Assembly: GCF_016920785.2 (NCBI RefSeq) | Contig: NW_024609836.1 | Span: forward strand, 61,111,930-61,175,929 | Origin: Ixodes scapularis | Lineage: Eukaryota; Arthropoda; Arachnida; Ixodida; Ixodidae | Direction: 5' to 3' | DNA length: 64,000 nt | Shown: one piece after another, positions 26,487 to 39,141 of the stretch | Layout of the letters: every line of letters starts with the position of its first letter | Numbering within the stretch: position 1 is the stretch's first letter | Notes under the pieces: generated by a model | What the model saw: only the letters and a program-made list of their open reading frames with translations | What the model was told of the DNA's origin: nothing | The model's database searches: none | Position numbers and translations under genes: made by a program

Positions 26487-26672
26487 ACGTCACCCCGTGT
26501 CAGATGACGTCAATTTTCCCGCTACATTTATCGGGGAAACTGAATCGGTCTGTAGGTCCCGTGGCGTCAGGTCATGTGACATTACATTTTCCGCTAAATT
26601 TACCGGAGAAAGTGAATTCGTGCGTACGTCACGTGACATCAATTTCCCCGCTAAATTTAACGGGATATGCAC
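26487..26672. repeat. Three palindromic CRE/E-box repeat units
   Basis: Three diverged copies of a unit are centred near 26519, 26591 and 26648. Each carries a core like TTTCCCCGCTAAATTTA followed by a matching CGGG arm, making a small hairpin, and is bordered by CRE-like (TGACGTCA at 26504) or E-box-like (CACGTG, CATGTG) words. The predicted 115-residue frame over this segment (26408-26755) is only a translation of the repeat. Related units lie at 51549-51620 and 55395-55475. Confidence 0.6.
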
Positions 26673-29600
26673 GGACCTACAGATGGGTGGAGGACGGACA
26701 ACACTTTTTTATTGAAGGGGGGAGGGGAGCGCTAAAAAAAAAATTCATGGTTTAAAACGTGCAACCACTTGGTTTTTAGCCAGGCTGCCGCCGGATCTGA
26801 ATCAGACGCTGAGTCATCTGCGCCAGCAGCGCACACCGGGCAGACAAACTTCAAATGTCGTCACAAGGCCGCAAACAAGGCTGACACAATTTTTGTTGGG
26901 AGGGTGTGCAGGGGGCTACAGAGTAAAGGACATGCACGTGCTTCGAAGAAAAGAGGGGGACGCTAAACAGCAGGCTGTGCAACAAGAACAAAAAAGACGC
27001 AAACTTTGCGTTCCAAAATGGCGCCTGGAACGCGTCACAGACCGTGGTGTGTTTCTCGCGTCCAAAAAAAGTTGTCCCTCAATTTCTGCATAATGGCGTC
27101 ATAGGAGCGTCACTTTGTCGCCGACCGCGTTCCTTGTGGTGTCACAGTAGAGGTGGTGTATATCTGGGACGCCTGTTGTGCTGCAAGTCGCTCCCCAGTT
27201 TGACAGTCCTCGGACTCAAGCTTCGGCAGCCAGGAGTTGGGATGCCATCATGACGGCGACCATCGCATTTCTTCGTGCTTTTTCTACCGCAACTTCCGGG
27301 ATTTAGTTATCGCATTTTTTATCAGTTAACAATGTTTGACTTCGCTACATTTTAATACAAAACATGTGTTCCGCAGCATGTGCGTAAAAACAAGCGACGA
27401 TTCAAAGCAAAATAACAATCAAAAGGAATATAGAGTGCGTTCATTGTTCGCCAGCATTCCGATGACGCTTTTATATTGCTAATATGCCCGTGCTGTTAGT
27501 GTATGAAAATGACCCCGTCGTCCATATTTATGAGCGGATAAAAGCATTGAAAACGTAATTGCTAAAGTTCGTGGGAGATGAAAGATGTTGACTTTCTTTA
27601 TTGTTTTCTCTGCCGGGTTGTTTTTATCGGGCACTTGTTCTTAAAGACTTCGAGCGTGCGGATAATGTTTCGAGCATCTTCGCACAGACCAGAAAGAATA
27701 AAGCAGTACTTATTTATTGCAAAGTGGACTGTATTGCGTGGCTTTCAATTTATGTTGATCGTCTGCATGCACAAGGAGTTACTTATTCATGTTACTGCGT
27801 AGTTCTTGCCGCCTCCCTTAATTTCCAGACGTCCTTCGTTCGCTTGGCACGAATATATCCCTCATGCTGAAAGGCGTCGACGTATGTTCGCGCTAACAGT
27901 GGCCGACAGTGTACATAAATACACGTACGAAGCCGTTTTAGAACCTTTTTTAATGCAATTTATTTGAAAAAAATACGCCGTAACTGATCAATTATTTTAT
28001 CTGCCTGACTGAGAAATCTCCCAACCTACCTAGTATCTACGAATTGTTCATATTTCCTCTTATCATGGAGCGCGGGGAGAAAGAGCACTCACTCTTTTCC
28101 CATAAAAATGAATTACCAGAAGTCAAATTTTCGACCAGTTGCTGTCTGCTTTAATTTGCGACAGGACACTAGCGCCACTTGAACCTCTAGCGTACATTAT
28201 AATAACTTTATGGTCATGCCATCGGACTGCGTGACACTCCGATTATTGTAACGTCCTTTGCTGCCAAATCGGGGCAACTTTCGATCCACGGGCGGAATGC
28301 GTAGAAAAAATACCGAGGAAAAGAAAAAGACGAGGGCGTACAAGGACGTCAGAACTCCGAACTCTGGTTGTAATGGTTAGTGGGTAGATCTACATAAAGA
28401 GGGCAGCGTTTGCCTCCACTGCGCCTGTCGAACGCGTTATAAAGCGGAACGCCGGCGTCTGGCGTTTTGCTTTTCAATTCAAATGCGTTCGGCAAGTGCA
28501 GTGTGCACCCACGAATCATTTCAATCCGAGCTTGACTTTCTGACGATCCCCAGCGCTCTCGACTTCTCCCCTCGCCCAGTTTCTCGGCGCATTGGACGCT
28601 ACACACACTACCAGTCAGTAGAGAGTTTTAACGAACCGGTTTTGCACATACGATACGGTACAAAGTGTCCGTATGCGAGTTTTCTGCGGTAGCGCAAGCG
28701 CAGTTCGTACCGGGGGACCCCTCGTACTGTATCGGACGTAAAAAGAACAAAAAAAAAAAACGGTTCCCTAAAACTTTTTAGCGATACGTTTCCGGAACCG
28801 TACTACCGCTGAAGCGCTAGTTTCGGCAGGGCTCTCTTTAATGGACGCTGCGCACGGTGGTGTTCGCACTGTCAATGCATTAGGGATTATCATCATCGTA
28901 TGTGCAACGCAATCCCGAGGCAACAGGCAATACATTTTGTGCTACCACTGCCTCTTTTACGACAGTGCGGTAAAGGGGCGAAGGTTTTGAGTTTGTATGT
29001 AATGGTTGTCTAAAAAAAAAGTACATGTGATGCTCGCATAAAAAAAAAAAAAAAGCTTCTACATGACTGAATTAAATTCTGTGAATAATGTCCTGAACAT
29101 AATACTTTAAGGGCCATCATTTTTTTGTTACGTAATACAACAACCAGTAAGGCTAGAAGGATTAACTTCGAAACCTAATTGGAACACACCTGATGCCAAG
29201 TCTACGGAACCATCGATCATATATGTAATTTATTTTTGATTGGCTCTTTCCAAAACCGGTTAACCAAGCAGGCGCGTGAAGCAGAAATGAGGAGGTAAAG
29301 GTAAATGTCCCGAATAAGACCATTTCTAATGCGCCGCGTTGCTATATAAAAGAAAGTAGTTGGTGCTTGTATTACTTTTTATGTGCTTAATAACATAACA
29401 TTAAATCGACGCTTCCGCGGTCTAAACACTAATTTGGCACATTTAAAAGAAATACTTACAAATTAAAACCACTCTTTAAGCGTACAAGTGTAAACCGTCG
29501 TGGTCTACAAATTTAATTTAAAAATACAGCTGCTGTTGTACAATTCAAAGGCGCACTGCTCCCGAGTATATATATATATAAATGTCATGCTAGATCATCA

Positions 29601-31030
29601 ACAGTACATATAGATAAGATAAAAATCCCCTCACCCTTGCCTTCCTTTTTACTCCACTCACTCAGCTATGCCAGCAATCTCATCACCAGCCGAGGTAAGA
29701 AAAAGAGCTTGCCGTAATGAGATGCGCGTTAATGAATTGCCGGGCAAACTCATGTGCCGTAAACTAATTAAAGAAGAATAATGAACTTCCATTCGCCTTC
29801 TCTCCTCTCCCGTTTTTTTTCCTTCTCCCTCTTTATAGCCCCACCTCTCTAAAATCCACCACCGACGCCACCACCATTGCGTCGAACGACTATCAGATAA
29901 TGTCGGTAACTTTTGTCGAACCTGAAGTTCAACTATATCGTCGAATTTTAAGATTTTTTCTTAAAATTCGACCAAGTTTGAATAATGGACAGTGTCTCTT
30001 GACCTCTACTAAAACTTCAAAACTTTTGGAAACAAATCATATATAGGATGACTGAAATGGCAAGACTCGATATAAAATGGGCCGTAAAAATCAGCTCCTG
30101 CAAGTAACAACCTAAACTTTTCGTCAAAAGTGTACTTCACAGGTGGGCTTTATCTTATAAAATTACAAGGCGTAGTTCTTTTTCTGTAAAAAAATAGAGC
30201 GAAAAAAAATTATTTGCATTGGTCAACGACAAACGGCGACGCAGACGGCTGAGTCGAGATGCGCGCGCGTTTGGCACGCGGATCGATAGGTGGTGCTATA
30301 CCTGCTTGTTCCAGCTTGCTTAAAAAAAGATCGAAACTGCCAGCGACGACCGTGGTCTATCGAAATCAACATAGTGTTTTTGTAATGTACCTTCGGTTCA
30401 AAAATGAATTCGGGCATAAATAGCAAAACTAGAAGTAAACAAGCAAAGGCCCATTTTCGTAAAGTCGTAAATAACGACGGCTGTCTTTCTGCCGACGGAT
30501 TTCGTCTGCGTGTCGTCTGCTTACTGACTGTCCCTGGTCGGCTACACCATAAGACGCTGTTCCTGACACCCTCTATTAATAAGCCTCTTGCACCTGACGT
30601 CACTTCCGGTTACATTCGAAATCGAAACCAACATTGTCGTCTGCTATCAGTGCCTCGGTGCCATGTTGAAGGCATTCGGCGTCTTATTGAGGCAGCATCA
30701 GTGCCGTAGAGTCATAGAGTCGTCTTTGTATAACCACATTTAAGAATATTTTCTTGTCCTAGTCAATCGCAAATAGATTCCTCATCTGACACGAAGTGAA
30801 GTCCAGAAACCCTTAGTGTGGGTACGAAGCTTTCCTTCTAAGATCATAGATTTAATAAAATAATCTAGAGTGAACGTTTCCATATACATTTGGCCTCTTC
30901 GGAACGGCGTGGCATACACACAGATATCGACTGTCCCGGTTGGCGGTACCGATAAGCCCATATCGCTCGCGAAGCCTTAATATGCACGAAGAAGCAGCAA
31001 AACGTCACTAGTCAAATCTTTACCTTGCAC
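26673..31030. other. Unassigned AT-rich non-coding DNA
   Basis: No gene or mobile element could be supported. Simple tracts occur: A runs near 28747 and 29040, a TA repeat at about 29567-29580 and pyrimidine-rich sequence near 29790-29850. Reading frames up to 126 codons are present on both strands around 30.2-30.7 kb but overlap and show no motif. Confidence 0.4.
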
Positions 31031-34000
31031 AAAAAAAAAATCACCGGAATCGCGCATTGACAACATTATATGAAGTTGATCAGAACACGAGCAGCTTCAA
31101 CTCGTCGCGGCAAAACGAACAGGCCTGATCCTTTGCCTACTTTCTTTCACTGCTCTTTTGTCGCTCTCTTTTTCGATGTTTCTCTCGGTACCGGAGATGT
31201 TGACTCCCAGGATTTGCCGCGTTCTGCTCCCGTCTTTACTCGCCTCTTCCAGATTGTGCCGGTGTATCCGTCGGAGTTATTCGTGACGGCGGCGAGCCGA
31301 ATCTCCAGCGTCGCCTTGTCCTGGTTCCCATCGATTGCCGGAATTCTAGCAAAACCGATACTGTGTAATGTAACTCCGTTATATCGCCGACTTCTTACGG
31401 TTGGAACATTTGTTTACGGCGCAACTAACCATTCTAAACGTCGAGTAGCGGACAAACTACAGTGCGTACACGGTCCCAAAACACACAAAACAGAGAATAG
31501 CAGTGACGAATGCTCCCAACATGAATTTCGGCGGGTTCCGGTGAGATTTACGATCCGGAAGCAGCGTTGCATCATGGTCTCGAGCAAGAACTCTATACGT
31601 GCGCTAAACTGGCCCCGCCACTCGACTCTGTCGACTCGGTCGTCCGCGTCACCGTCTACAGTTGACAATGGCGTATTTTCTGGCCTTTTGTTTTCTGGAA
31701 GAGGGCTATTCCTTGTTATTTTATAAGGTAAAACACAGCAACGAAATACACCTTAGACGAAAGGTTTACGTTGCCACGTGCAGGCGCCAAGTTGTACGGC
31801 CTTTTAGATCCAGCCTCGGAATTTCGGACACCCTGTATGAAATAGTCTATCTTATACTTTACACGATGATTACCGGTGTTTACTCAATATAAGAGCAGGC
31901 ATGACCGTTAACGGTTTACTTAGTTTATTAAAGTGATGAAGGGAAGCAGTCTGCTACATTTTATCTAGTTAGTATTACACAGTTAGTGTCACTACAATGA
32001 AAAATATGAAAACAAGCCTAAACTTATCCACTCTTTAAGAACGCCGGAAGGGTGTTCTCTTTGTCCATAAGCGTTATCTCTCATTCCAGTGTCAGAAGTT
32101 GATAACTGCATGGTCTCCTACCGATCGTCTCCTCACCTTAACGGCTTCTGTAAGCTTCAGCGCATACCCGGCTCGATGTTATTGTTTATTGGTATGTATA
32201 ATTATTCTACCACACTCTAAGAAAAAATGAAGGAAAAAAGTAGCAACGGCGCGTCTTCCTCCCTTCTACTGACGCGCCCCCAAGCGGACACGAGAAAAGG
32301 GGAGGAACGAAACGTTTTTCTCCTTCTCCAGGCAGACGGGAGAAAGCTTTCGCCCTCCCGATTCATTTTCTTTCGGTTTCGTTTTTCGAGCACGTCGCGC
32401 ACGTTGTTTTATCAACGTTGTTGAGTTGATTGAGCTTCAGCGGCAGCGAAGGCCGCCTGTAATTCCGTCTCCTAGTCTAAACGTGCAGAACATTTCGCTT
32501 GCATTGACGTTTTTATCACGAATTTTATCGAACGAGCAAACGAAGCCGCTAGAAACAGCGAAGTTCCGGAGCTGTGCCAGCAGCGCCACGTACACTGGGT
32601 AGGATGTCCGCAAGGATGTCCGTCTCCGGATTGCGGGCCTCCTTGATTGCGGGACTCGCGCGGCACGGAACTGACGGAACTACAGTGCTACAGTCACTAC
32701 AGTAGCGAAACCACGCGGAACTGTGTCGACGTTTTCGACGTTATGGAAACCGCAGGTACTGCGTCCAAGACAGGCAGGTTTTGCTGCCGGCTGCCTGGGT
32801 GCCTTCCGGGCTGAGTTCGGTTCTGTTTTCCGATGCCGAGGGGCAACCGGCGTTCAACGTGGTTCTGTGTTTGTGCGTGTCAGCAACATAGCTGCAACAT
32901 CGTGATGGCAGTGTTGTGGGTTGTGAACAGAAGACTGGAATTATCGCCGATGTGACCGTGTGTTCGCGTATTAGTGGTGTATCAAGAAAATGAGATCGTA
33001 AACCGTTGGGCATTGATGCCGCTGGTCGGGCCGTGATCGAAGGGGGCGGGGTATCGCATGTTGACATTCCGCTTTACATAAAAAAAGTTTAATACCACTT
33101 GAGGGATTAAGTGCAATCGATCAACGTGCGGATACTCATGTTGGAACGCTGGTCTGAACAGTAGAAGCTTCTATCGTACAGTAGCCAATGTGACTGTCGG
33201 AATTGTCTCGTCCCCGAGAGCGATTGCGCTCTGGGGCAAGGACTGAACATTACGAAATGGTGACGGAAAGTACGTATATTTACAGTATGGAATTTCGGCA
33301 TTAAAAACCAATAGTAGGTAAAATCGAGACAAAAAAAAGGAGTTACCCTTTATTTTGCTGTTTAAATATACTACGATTCCTGGAAAAACTGCACTCCAAG
33401 TGGCGCGCTGGGATGAGCGCTAGAAGTTTTCGTGCTCGCCACGGCATAGCTCCGTACACTTAACACCTGCCGCAAGTCGCGGCTTTGACTGCATTCAAGT
33501 TGATCAAAAAGCGATTTCTCAGCCCGTGAAGCATCATTCCAGCGGAGTGAATATCCGCTCTACAGAGATTAATTCAAGACGGCAATTGCAGGTTTGGGCG
33601 AGCAGCACAAATAGAAAAACCAATAGAAATACATGGCACGACATGCCGTGTGGGGAAACAAACTCTTGGCTTCGAACCGCATTGGAGCGGCTTGATTTAT
33701 TGGCTTTCAAATAGTTACGGCATGATCGAGTGTTTATTTTTAATAAGAGATTCTTCCCCTGAGCCATTCAAAATACTCTCAAAGGTATGACATAGCTGGG
33801 AGAAAATCAACACGCTGGGAATATTTTTTATTGCTTATGGAGTCACTGAAAAGTTCCGTACGTTCAAAACGACCAGTATAAAAGACGGAAACGCAGAACA
33901 CGGGTGTAGTGTTCGGGTTAGTGTGGTGTTCCGTTGTATTGATATTTGTGTGTGCCGTGTTTGTGCTCAATGTATGTTCACTTGATGCTTGGAATAAGCG

Positions 34001-34674
34001 TAATGTGTGTATAGTGGAGGATCCCCAAGCGCAGTAGTAACCTGAAAAAAGCAATTTATTTTTCGTAGAACATGAATTGGGCGGTACCTAGCGCCACCTA
34101 GCCTAGCTACTTGCAATTACTCTGCTTGACCCTGCCATCTGGTGGCTAGCGATTTAACCTTCTTTCACGCTACGCGATAAACAGCGGCTTCGAGTTAGTT
34201 CTTTCGAGAGCGGCTTTTGGTTTCGCGGAGAGAGTTTGCCCGTCTCCGTGATGTGCGGTTGACGATGGAATTGTGACTCGAGGAACACCAAAGGTACGAC
34301 GCAAAGTGCGCGAAGTAACTTGGTATCGGTTGTTTCCATTTAACATCGCAGTGCTGTCGACGAGATGACTGAGTAACTGCTCTCGAAACGCAAGTTTCTG
34401 TACCTGTGGGGGGAATCTGGCTTCGGAAATAAACACAGTTCGCGGAAAGCTCGTGTTACGCTTTTATTTGCTGCTGCTCTCGTCCCGTACAAGAGACGTA
34501 GCGTCCTCGTCAAGCCTTATTGGGCTCGATTTGCTCGATTCAGGGCCGCCATAATGAGATGCAGGCGACGGAGGAACTACACTGTTAGCGAAAATGTAAT
34601 ATTACGCCCGTTTACACCCCATTTTCACTCGCTAGCATATTTTTACACGCTCTGCTAGTGATAAATCGTCAAAA
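31031..34674. other. Unassigned non-coding DNA
   Basis: The longest open frame outside the retroelements (31070-31726, 218 codons, plus) lies here; it has no recognisable domain, no clear codon bias and no convincing upstream context. A word resembling transposon termini, GGACACCCTGTAT, occurs at about 31830, and CACTCTAAGAAAAAA at about 32214 recurs inverted near 49370. Nothing else could be assigned. Confidence 0.4.
34092..34101 (-). promoter_or_regulatory. CTCF-core-like site
   Basis: The minus strand reads CTAGGTGGCG, fitting all ten positions of the core SYAGRKGGCR of the CTCF consensus. About 40 bp downstream, CCATCTGGTGGC is a weaker match in the opposite orientation. Such words also occur inside repeats, so occupancy is uncertain. 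Confidence 0.25.
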
Positions 34675-34704
34675 AATTACTTGGGGTAGTAAAAATTGGT
34701 GTTT
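34675..34704 (+). repeat. Dispersed repeat, copy 1 (TACTTGGGGTAG word)
   Basis: About 30 bases around TTACTTGGGGTAGTAAAAA match 40266-40299 with only a few differences and the same orientation. The flanks at 34605-34760 contain further ACACCC and TTTACACG words like those in the foldback element near 49.1 kb, so this may be part of an old miniature transposon. Confidence 0.5.
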
Positions 34705-36429
34705 CGATTTCGGTTTACACGACTAGGCGTGTAAGCAACACTGAAAACACCCCAGCCCCCCCAGCCCAACACCTCAAAACGTCGAGCGCCATGTTGCTTC
34801 TGCCTCGAAGCGGTACGGCGGACGTAGCAGTCGAAGGTGAGTGTTTGATTTTTTTTATCAAGTTTGTATAGAATGCAGCACGTCTCAGATTTTTATTACG
34901 TGCCGTTCAAGAACGTTAGATTTGCTTTGAGCAAGCCGGCTCAGGCGTTAAGCCCGATTCACACAACCGGCGTTTAGCCACCCCGTCGATTGGAAACAAC
35001 TGGACTGCTCGCCGGTTCTTTTGCGCGAGCTTTCGCTCGGGCGCTGTGAACCCTATGAACTGTGGTGCTCAAAGCTAGCACAATTAGGCACGGCTAGCGT
35101 CCCGGTGGAAGCTGCAGAGAGCGGAAACCGAAGACACCGTCGCATAAGAGTGGCGAAGCCGCGATCTTGCGCTGATCGTTGTCCCGCCGCTCTCTCCGGC
35201 AATATCGACACTTCGCTGCTGGGTGTCTCGTATTTCGACGTTGTAAAGAAAATTGGCAAGCGCGAGGAGTCTCTATATCGTTTTCTCCGTCGCCTGCGTG
35301 GAGGAAACACGGTGGCGATAGAAACATATGCTCATGCAGTCAGTCAGTCAACTTGGACAATCCCCCTGTTGTCCCTCAATCCTATCGCATTCTTTGACTG
35401 CGTTTGTGACAGCAACAACGTTTCCCCAGTGTGAAAGCTTTCAGACACAACGGGCTACAAACTGTGTTGTGCATAGCATGTAGCCCTGAGGGAATTCTTC
35501 GCCAAAGACACTAGCACATTAGTTTCATTGGTAAGGTGACCGGCCATTAACGTGTTTGGCAAATGAAGCGATCACGGGTAAGTAGAAATGCAAACAATGT
35601 TGAATGAATATTAAGGTGGTTGTAGCCAGAGCCTGCCAGTTGAAATTTATAAACAGCAACCTTTAACAGTATAGTCTGCGGTAACTTCTTTCACTTGGGA
35701 TTGCAATTTTGAACACAAAGCCACTCCACATAGATGTCGAAAATCGTGTAAACAACAGCAGTCATCGTCCCCAGTTCGGATGAGCGAAGCCTTAGCTTGA
35801 TGAAAAGAATGGCGGTCTATACTTCTTGGTGGTTTCAATCACAACCTCGCACAGCTGAACACACAAACAAATCAAGGAAATATATCCCGCGCTGGCTTGC
35901 AAATCACAGCACACAAGCAGGGTACATAGCAGAGCAGAAAACACTGGCAATGAGCACACGGAGGCATGCAGCTTCTTTTCTTTTTCCCTCGGCGAATGAT
36001 TGGTTTGCTGCAGCATTCCGTAAGCACGTCGACATTCAAAAGTTGAGCCTGATCTGTCTTGCAGTGCCTTGCGGAACGGCAAGTATCGCCCACCATTCCA
36101 CAAGGCACTGCAGGACTCGCAAATGTGTGAACAGTGCTTTGCAATAAAGGCCATGATCGGGCAGCAGGTGCCCATCTAAAGACATTTAATATTGATTGGC
36201 ATTGAACTAAGCTTTGGGCTTCATCACGTAGCAAGCATGGGTGAGGTGTAATTCAAGAACATTTAATGTTCGACGAGTTTAATACTTTGTGGTGCTTCCC
36301 CATCTGTTTCGGTGTAAGGAGTGGGGTTCAAATTGGTAAAAATAATTCAATGATCCACTCTGAGGATAAACGAGAAATTACGGGAAAAGAACAAAAGAGC
36401 TAAGTTCTACCAGTGACTAGCGCCTGGTG
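34705..36429. other. Unassigned DNA with a CpG-rich part
   Basis: Bases 34960-35330 are GC- and CpG-rich and open on both strands (137 codons plus at 35021-35434, 85 codons minus at 35053-35310), so the frames compete and neither has a domain I recognise. The word GATTCACAC near 34957 resembles some miniature transposon ends, but no partner end was found. 35440-36429 is plain non-coding sequence. Confidence 0.35.
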
Positions 36430-37574
36430 TATAATCAGTAGAGAAAGACGATGACACAGGGATGATAAGCGAACAAAAGATTAGATTTAATAAAGTGAAC
36501 AACTAAGCTGTACACGGCAATAGAGCACTCAACACAAACCATGCTCCAGCTCAAAGCTATGGAGCCCCGCGAGCCAGAAACTAATACTAAAAAGACTCGA
36601 CGCTCATAAAACCGGAATAAGCCAACAAAACAGTGACGAAAACCCGACACTAACAACGAGAGCAAACCGAGATGGAGCTCGAACGTTACTGCTACGCACA
36701 TGGGATAATTCCCCAAAACAGTCGCGACAGAAAGTAGCACTGTGTAAAAATCTTCCCAACATTCAACAATTCGTACTTCAGAGCCAGAGAATGCAGTAGA
36801 CAAGTCCTAGAAAACCAGGCTTAGCTTTCCGGTAGGTGCCGAGTCCAGAGCAGTCCGTAGTCTGGAGTTGTCGGCCGAAGAACGGCGTCTCTAAGTCCAG
36901 CGGTCCAATTAGAGGCTTGATGAGGTCGACACCGCGCACCACACAGCAACACACGCTTCAGCACAACAAACTCAAACACTTGTTCGACAGGCAGGGCAGA
37001 AGCCAAAAATTACACGTTCCAAGACTCATCTGCAGGGAGTAACCACGTTGAGTAGCGACCCGGCCAGCTCTGGGGTTGGACTACCTTCTTTGTTCCCGAA
37101 CCCCCTTTTATAGGCTCGTCTACCGACCAATCTCCCGTTTCCCCGCCTTTCGGGTCAGTCAACTTTCAAGAAAAACAAAGCTACACAGCAACGACCCAAA
37201 TGGCAAAACCTATTACAATTTTCAGACAACCAAACATATGTGCCCATCCATTCCCCCGTACGAGTCCAAAAACATCAATTATCGCCGATACATAGAACAC
37301 GACAGGCGGCAGACTGAGCAAAGCCGCCACCTTCAGAAAGCGTGCTAGCCAGCGTAAACATCTTTGTATCCCGGCGGCGCCCCTGCATGTCAAATCGGCA
37401 CCATACGCGAGCCAGCATACGCACCCCTCCGTCCGCGAGGTCAAAGCCACAAACTGTGACCTGGGATGATCTACGTCGCCCGTTAACAAAAACCCATTCC
37501 GTAAACGAGCAAATTCGTTGGGGACTTAGAAAGGAACTACGACGGGACGAACTGAGATTAAAAGTGGCACCACA
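36430..37574 (-). mobile_element. Probable gypsy-type LTR, minus strand
   Basis: Read on the minus strand, a polypurine tract at 37575-37585 (AAAAAGGGGGAG) is followed directly by TGTGGTGCCAC, the usual TG start of a long terminal repeat. About 460 bp further on is a perfect TATAAAAG box (37105-37113). The sequence stays compositionally uniform to about 36430, where I place the end without being sure; a candidate CA end is near 36433. The layout, polypurine tract then TG then promoter, fits a 3' LTR of a Ty3/gypsy element. No gag, protease, reverse transcriptase or integrase frame lies in the adjoining DNA, so this would be a solo or severely truncated copy. No second LTR was seen in the window. 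Confidence 0.45.
37105..37113 (-). promoter_or_regulatory. TATA box of the putative LTR
   Basis: TATAAAAG on the minus strand, about 460 bp inside the LTR start; transcription would begin near 37080 and run toward lower coordinates. Confidence 0.45.
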
Positions 37575-37586
37575 CTCCCCCTTTTT
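37575..37586 (-). other. Polypurine tract next to the LTR
   Basis: AAAAAGGGGGAG on the minus strand abuts the TG start of the LTR. In LTR retrotransposons this tract primes plus-strand DNA synthesis. Confidence 0.45.
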
Positions 37587-38218
37587 GAACGTACCAACAC
37601 TTAAAGTGGTCCAAAAAAAAGATCTTAAAAGTATTTAAAAAAATGAAGAGAAGCCTGAATTTGTGACACCCGGTTTCTCCATCCTGTGTTTTTTTTGTGC
37701 TTTTTCTATTACGAAGCGAGACATCATTCCAGCCGTAGGCACCAGATGTAATTCCCGTCTGCGATCATAAGATTATAGGATCCTAACTGTCGGCAGCTAA
37801 GTGTCAATTACATCCGGCTTGTGCATACAGTGCAACATCTTTTGCTATTCAGCCGATCATCACTTTACAGCCTGGGTATCTGTTCTTGTAAACGACAGTA
37901 GTGCTACATGTTAAACGGCTCTAAAGCGATAGAGCAAACTCACATCTCATTATCTTTTAGCTGAATAAACTGTTTGTTTGGTTATGCTTGTTGTCCAATT
38001 TTTGTTTTAAATTTAATTTTCTCATATAAACACCTTACATTATAGAAAAAAAATCTTTTTATAGTACGGCGGTGTCCATATTAAGAAGACATGACTGTAT
38101 CATCTTTGAAACTAGTTTGCCACAGCCAGTGTTATAATATGTATTGATTTTTTATGCAGTGCCTGCCTTTCCTTGCCCCTTGTGAGGACGACTGAGAAAG
38201 CGACTTTGCGCCACAACG
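37587..38218. other. Unassigned AT-rich DNA
   Basis: If the LTR call is right, the first part is the remnant 3' internal region of that element; no coding frame was found. Several A and T runs are present. Confidence 0.35.
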
Positions 38219-38542
38219 ACGGATGGCAAGTGTCCCAAGTGTCGTCACCTATAGTGGTCATGTGCTATGTGTTCGCAGCATTGTAAGCCGACCGTGGAGC
38301 ACTTTCAAAAGGGAACTTTCGCCATGTGCACAGTATGGCCGTGTACAATACGGGGCACGTGCAGTCAGAAGAATTATGAGAGGGAACATGCGGGCGCGTG
38401 TCACTTGGTACAGGCAGAGCAGCCTAGCAAGTGTCATGCTTGTGCACTGAGGGGCCCTGGTTTGAAGAGCCGAGGCAGAAGTTTCAGCGGCGGTGTCACC
38501 GCCCTGGCGGCTTGTCGCCGAAGCAGAAACGGGGTTAGCTAG
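38219..38542 (+). pseudogene. Cysteine-rich coding-like fragment, interrupted
   Basis: One frame from about 38219 gives CPKCRH, a stop at 38253, then a 91-residue stretch beginning MCSQHCKP (38267-38542). Eleven cysteines fall within about 70 residues, many in C-x2-C or C-x3-C spacing (CPKC, CAMC, SQHC, CHAC), plus histidines. Such density is unusual for random translation and suggests a zinc-binding or disulfide-rich module, now broken by the stop. I do not recognise the family. The overlapping plus frame (38223-38450) and minus frame (38258-38611) lack such a pattern. It may be an exon or transposon fragment, or chance. Confidence 0.25.
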
Positions 38543-39141
38543 CTTTGCTCGTGGCTGGCTTTGTGTAGTGTGTGTAGACCGGGAACGTAGGCTTATGAAC
38601 TTCGGCAACAAGAATACTACACGGCTTTAGTGTTTTGGTACGAGCAACAAACGTGACACTATCTGCTACGACTAGCTACGACCACCCACCGCAGCGGTGA
38701 AGGCATCCAAGAAGCAGAACCTGTGTATTACGCCGTTGCCGTAACCCAACAGTGCTCATTTGTCATGGAGGGCTTTCCGCCCAGAGACTTTGCTCGTCAC
38801 TGAGTGTTATTTCCCGTGTTTCTCTTTGTGTGCGCAGTGGCTGGACGGGCCTCATACAGCAGTTCTTCAGTCTCAAAGGTGACTAAAAGTTGAGGGTGGT
38901 TGGACCTGCAGCAATCCCCTCGGTTGGTGCGTGTGACAGAACCTTTGTACGGCATCATCGGGAGGATGCTGTTGTGAGTTAGCAAGTTGTCCAATTGTAT
39001 GTTCATTATGCTAATATTTGAAAAAGCTTGTTTAAAAGGATGCTGGACCAAAATTTGGATTTCATAAAATAAGGCCGCGGAAGCTTTGAATGGGAGCTCT
39101 ACAAACTCCGAAACATCACTCATACATTAATATCTCAAACA
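38543..39141. other. Unassigned non-coding DNA
   Basis: No domain, inverted repeat or RNA gene seen. A 108-codon minus frame at 38797-39123 has no recognisable feature. Confidence 0.4.

Noticed and set aside
26408..26755. 115-codon frame with internal peptide repeats
   Set aside because: The peptide repeats are translations of the CRE/E-box DNA repeat.
31070..31726. 218-codon plus-strand frame as a gene
   Set aside because: No recognisable domain or repeat, a competing minus-strand frame, and a composition typical of translated non-coding DNA.
35021..35434. 137-codon plus-strand frame as a first exon
   Set aside because: GC-rich DNA is open on both strands here; no domain and no way to choose a strand.
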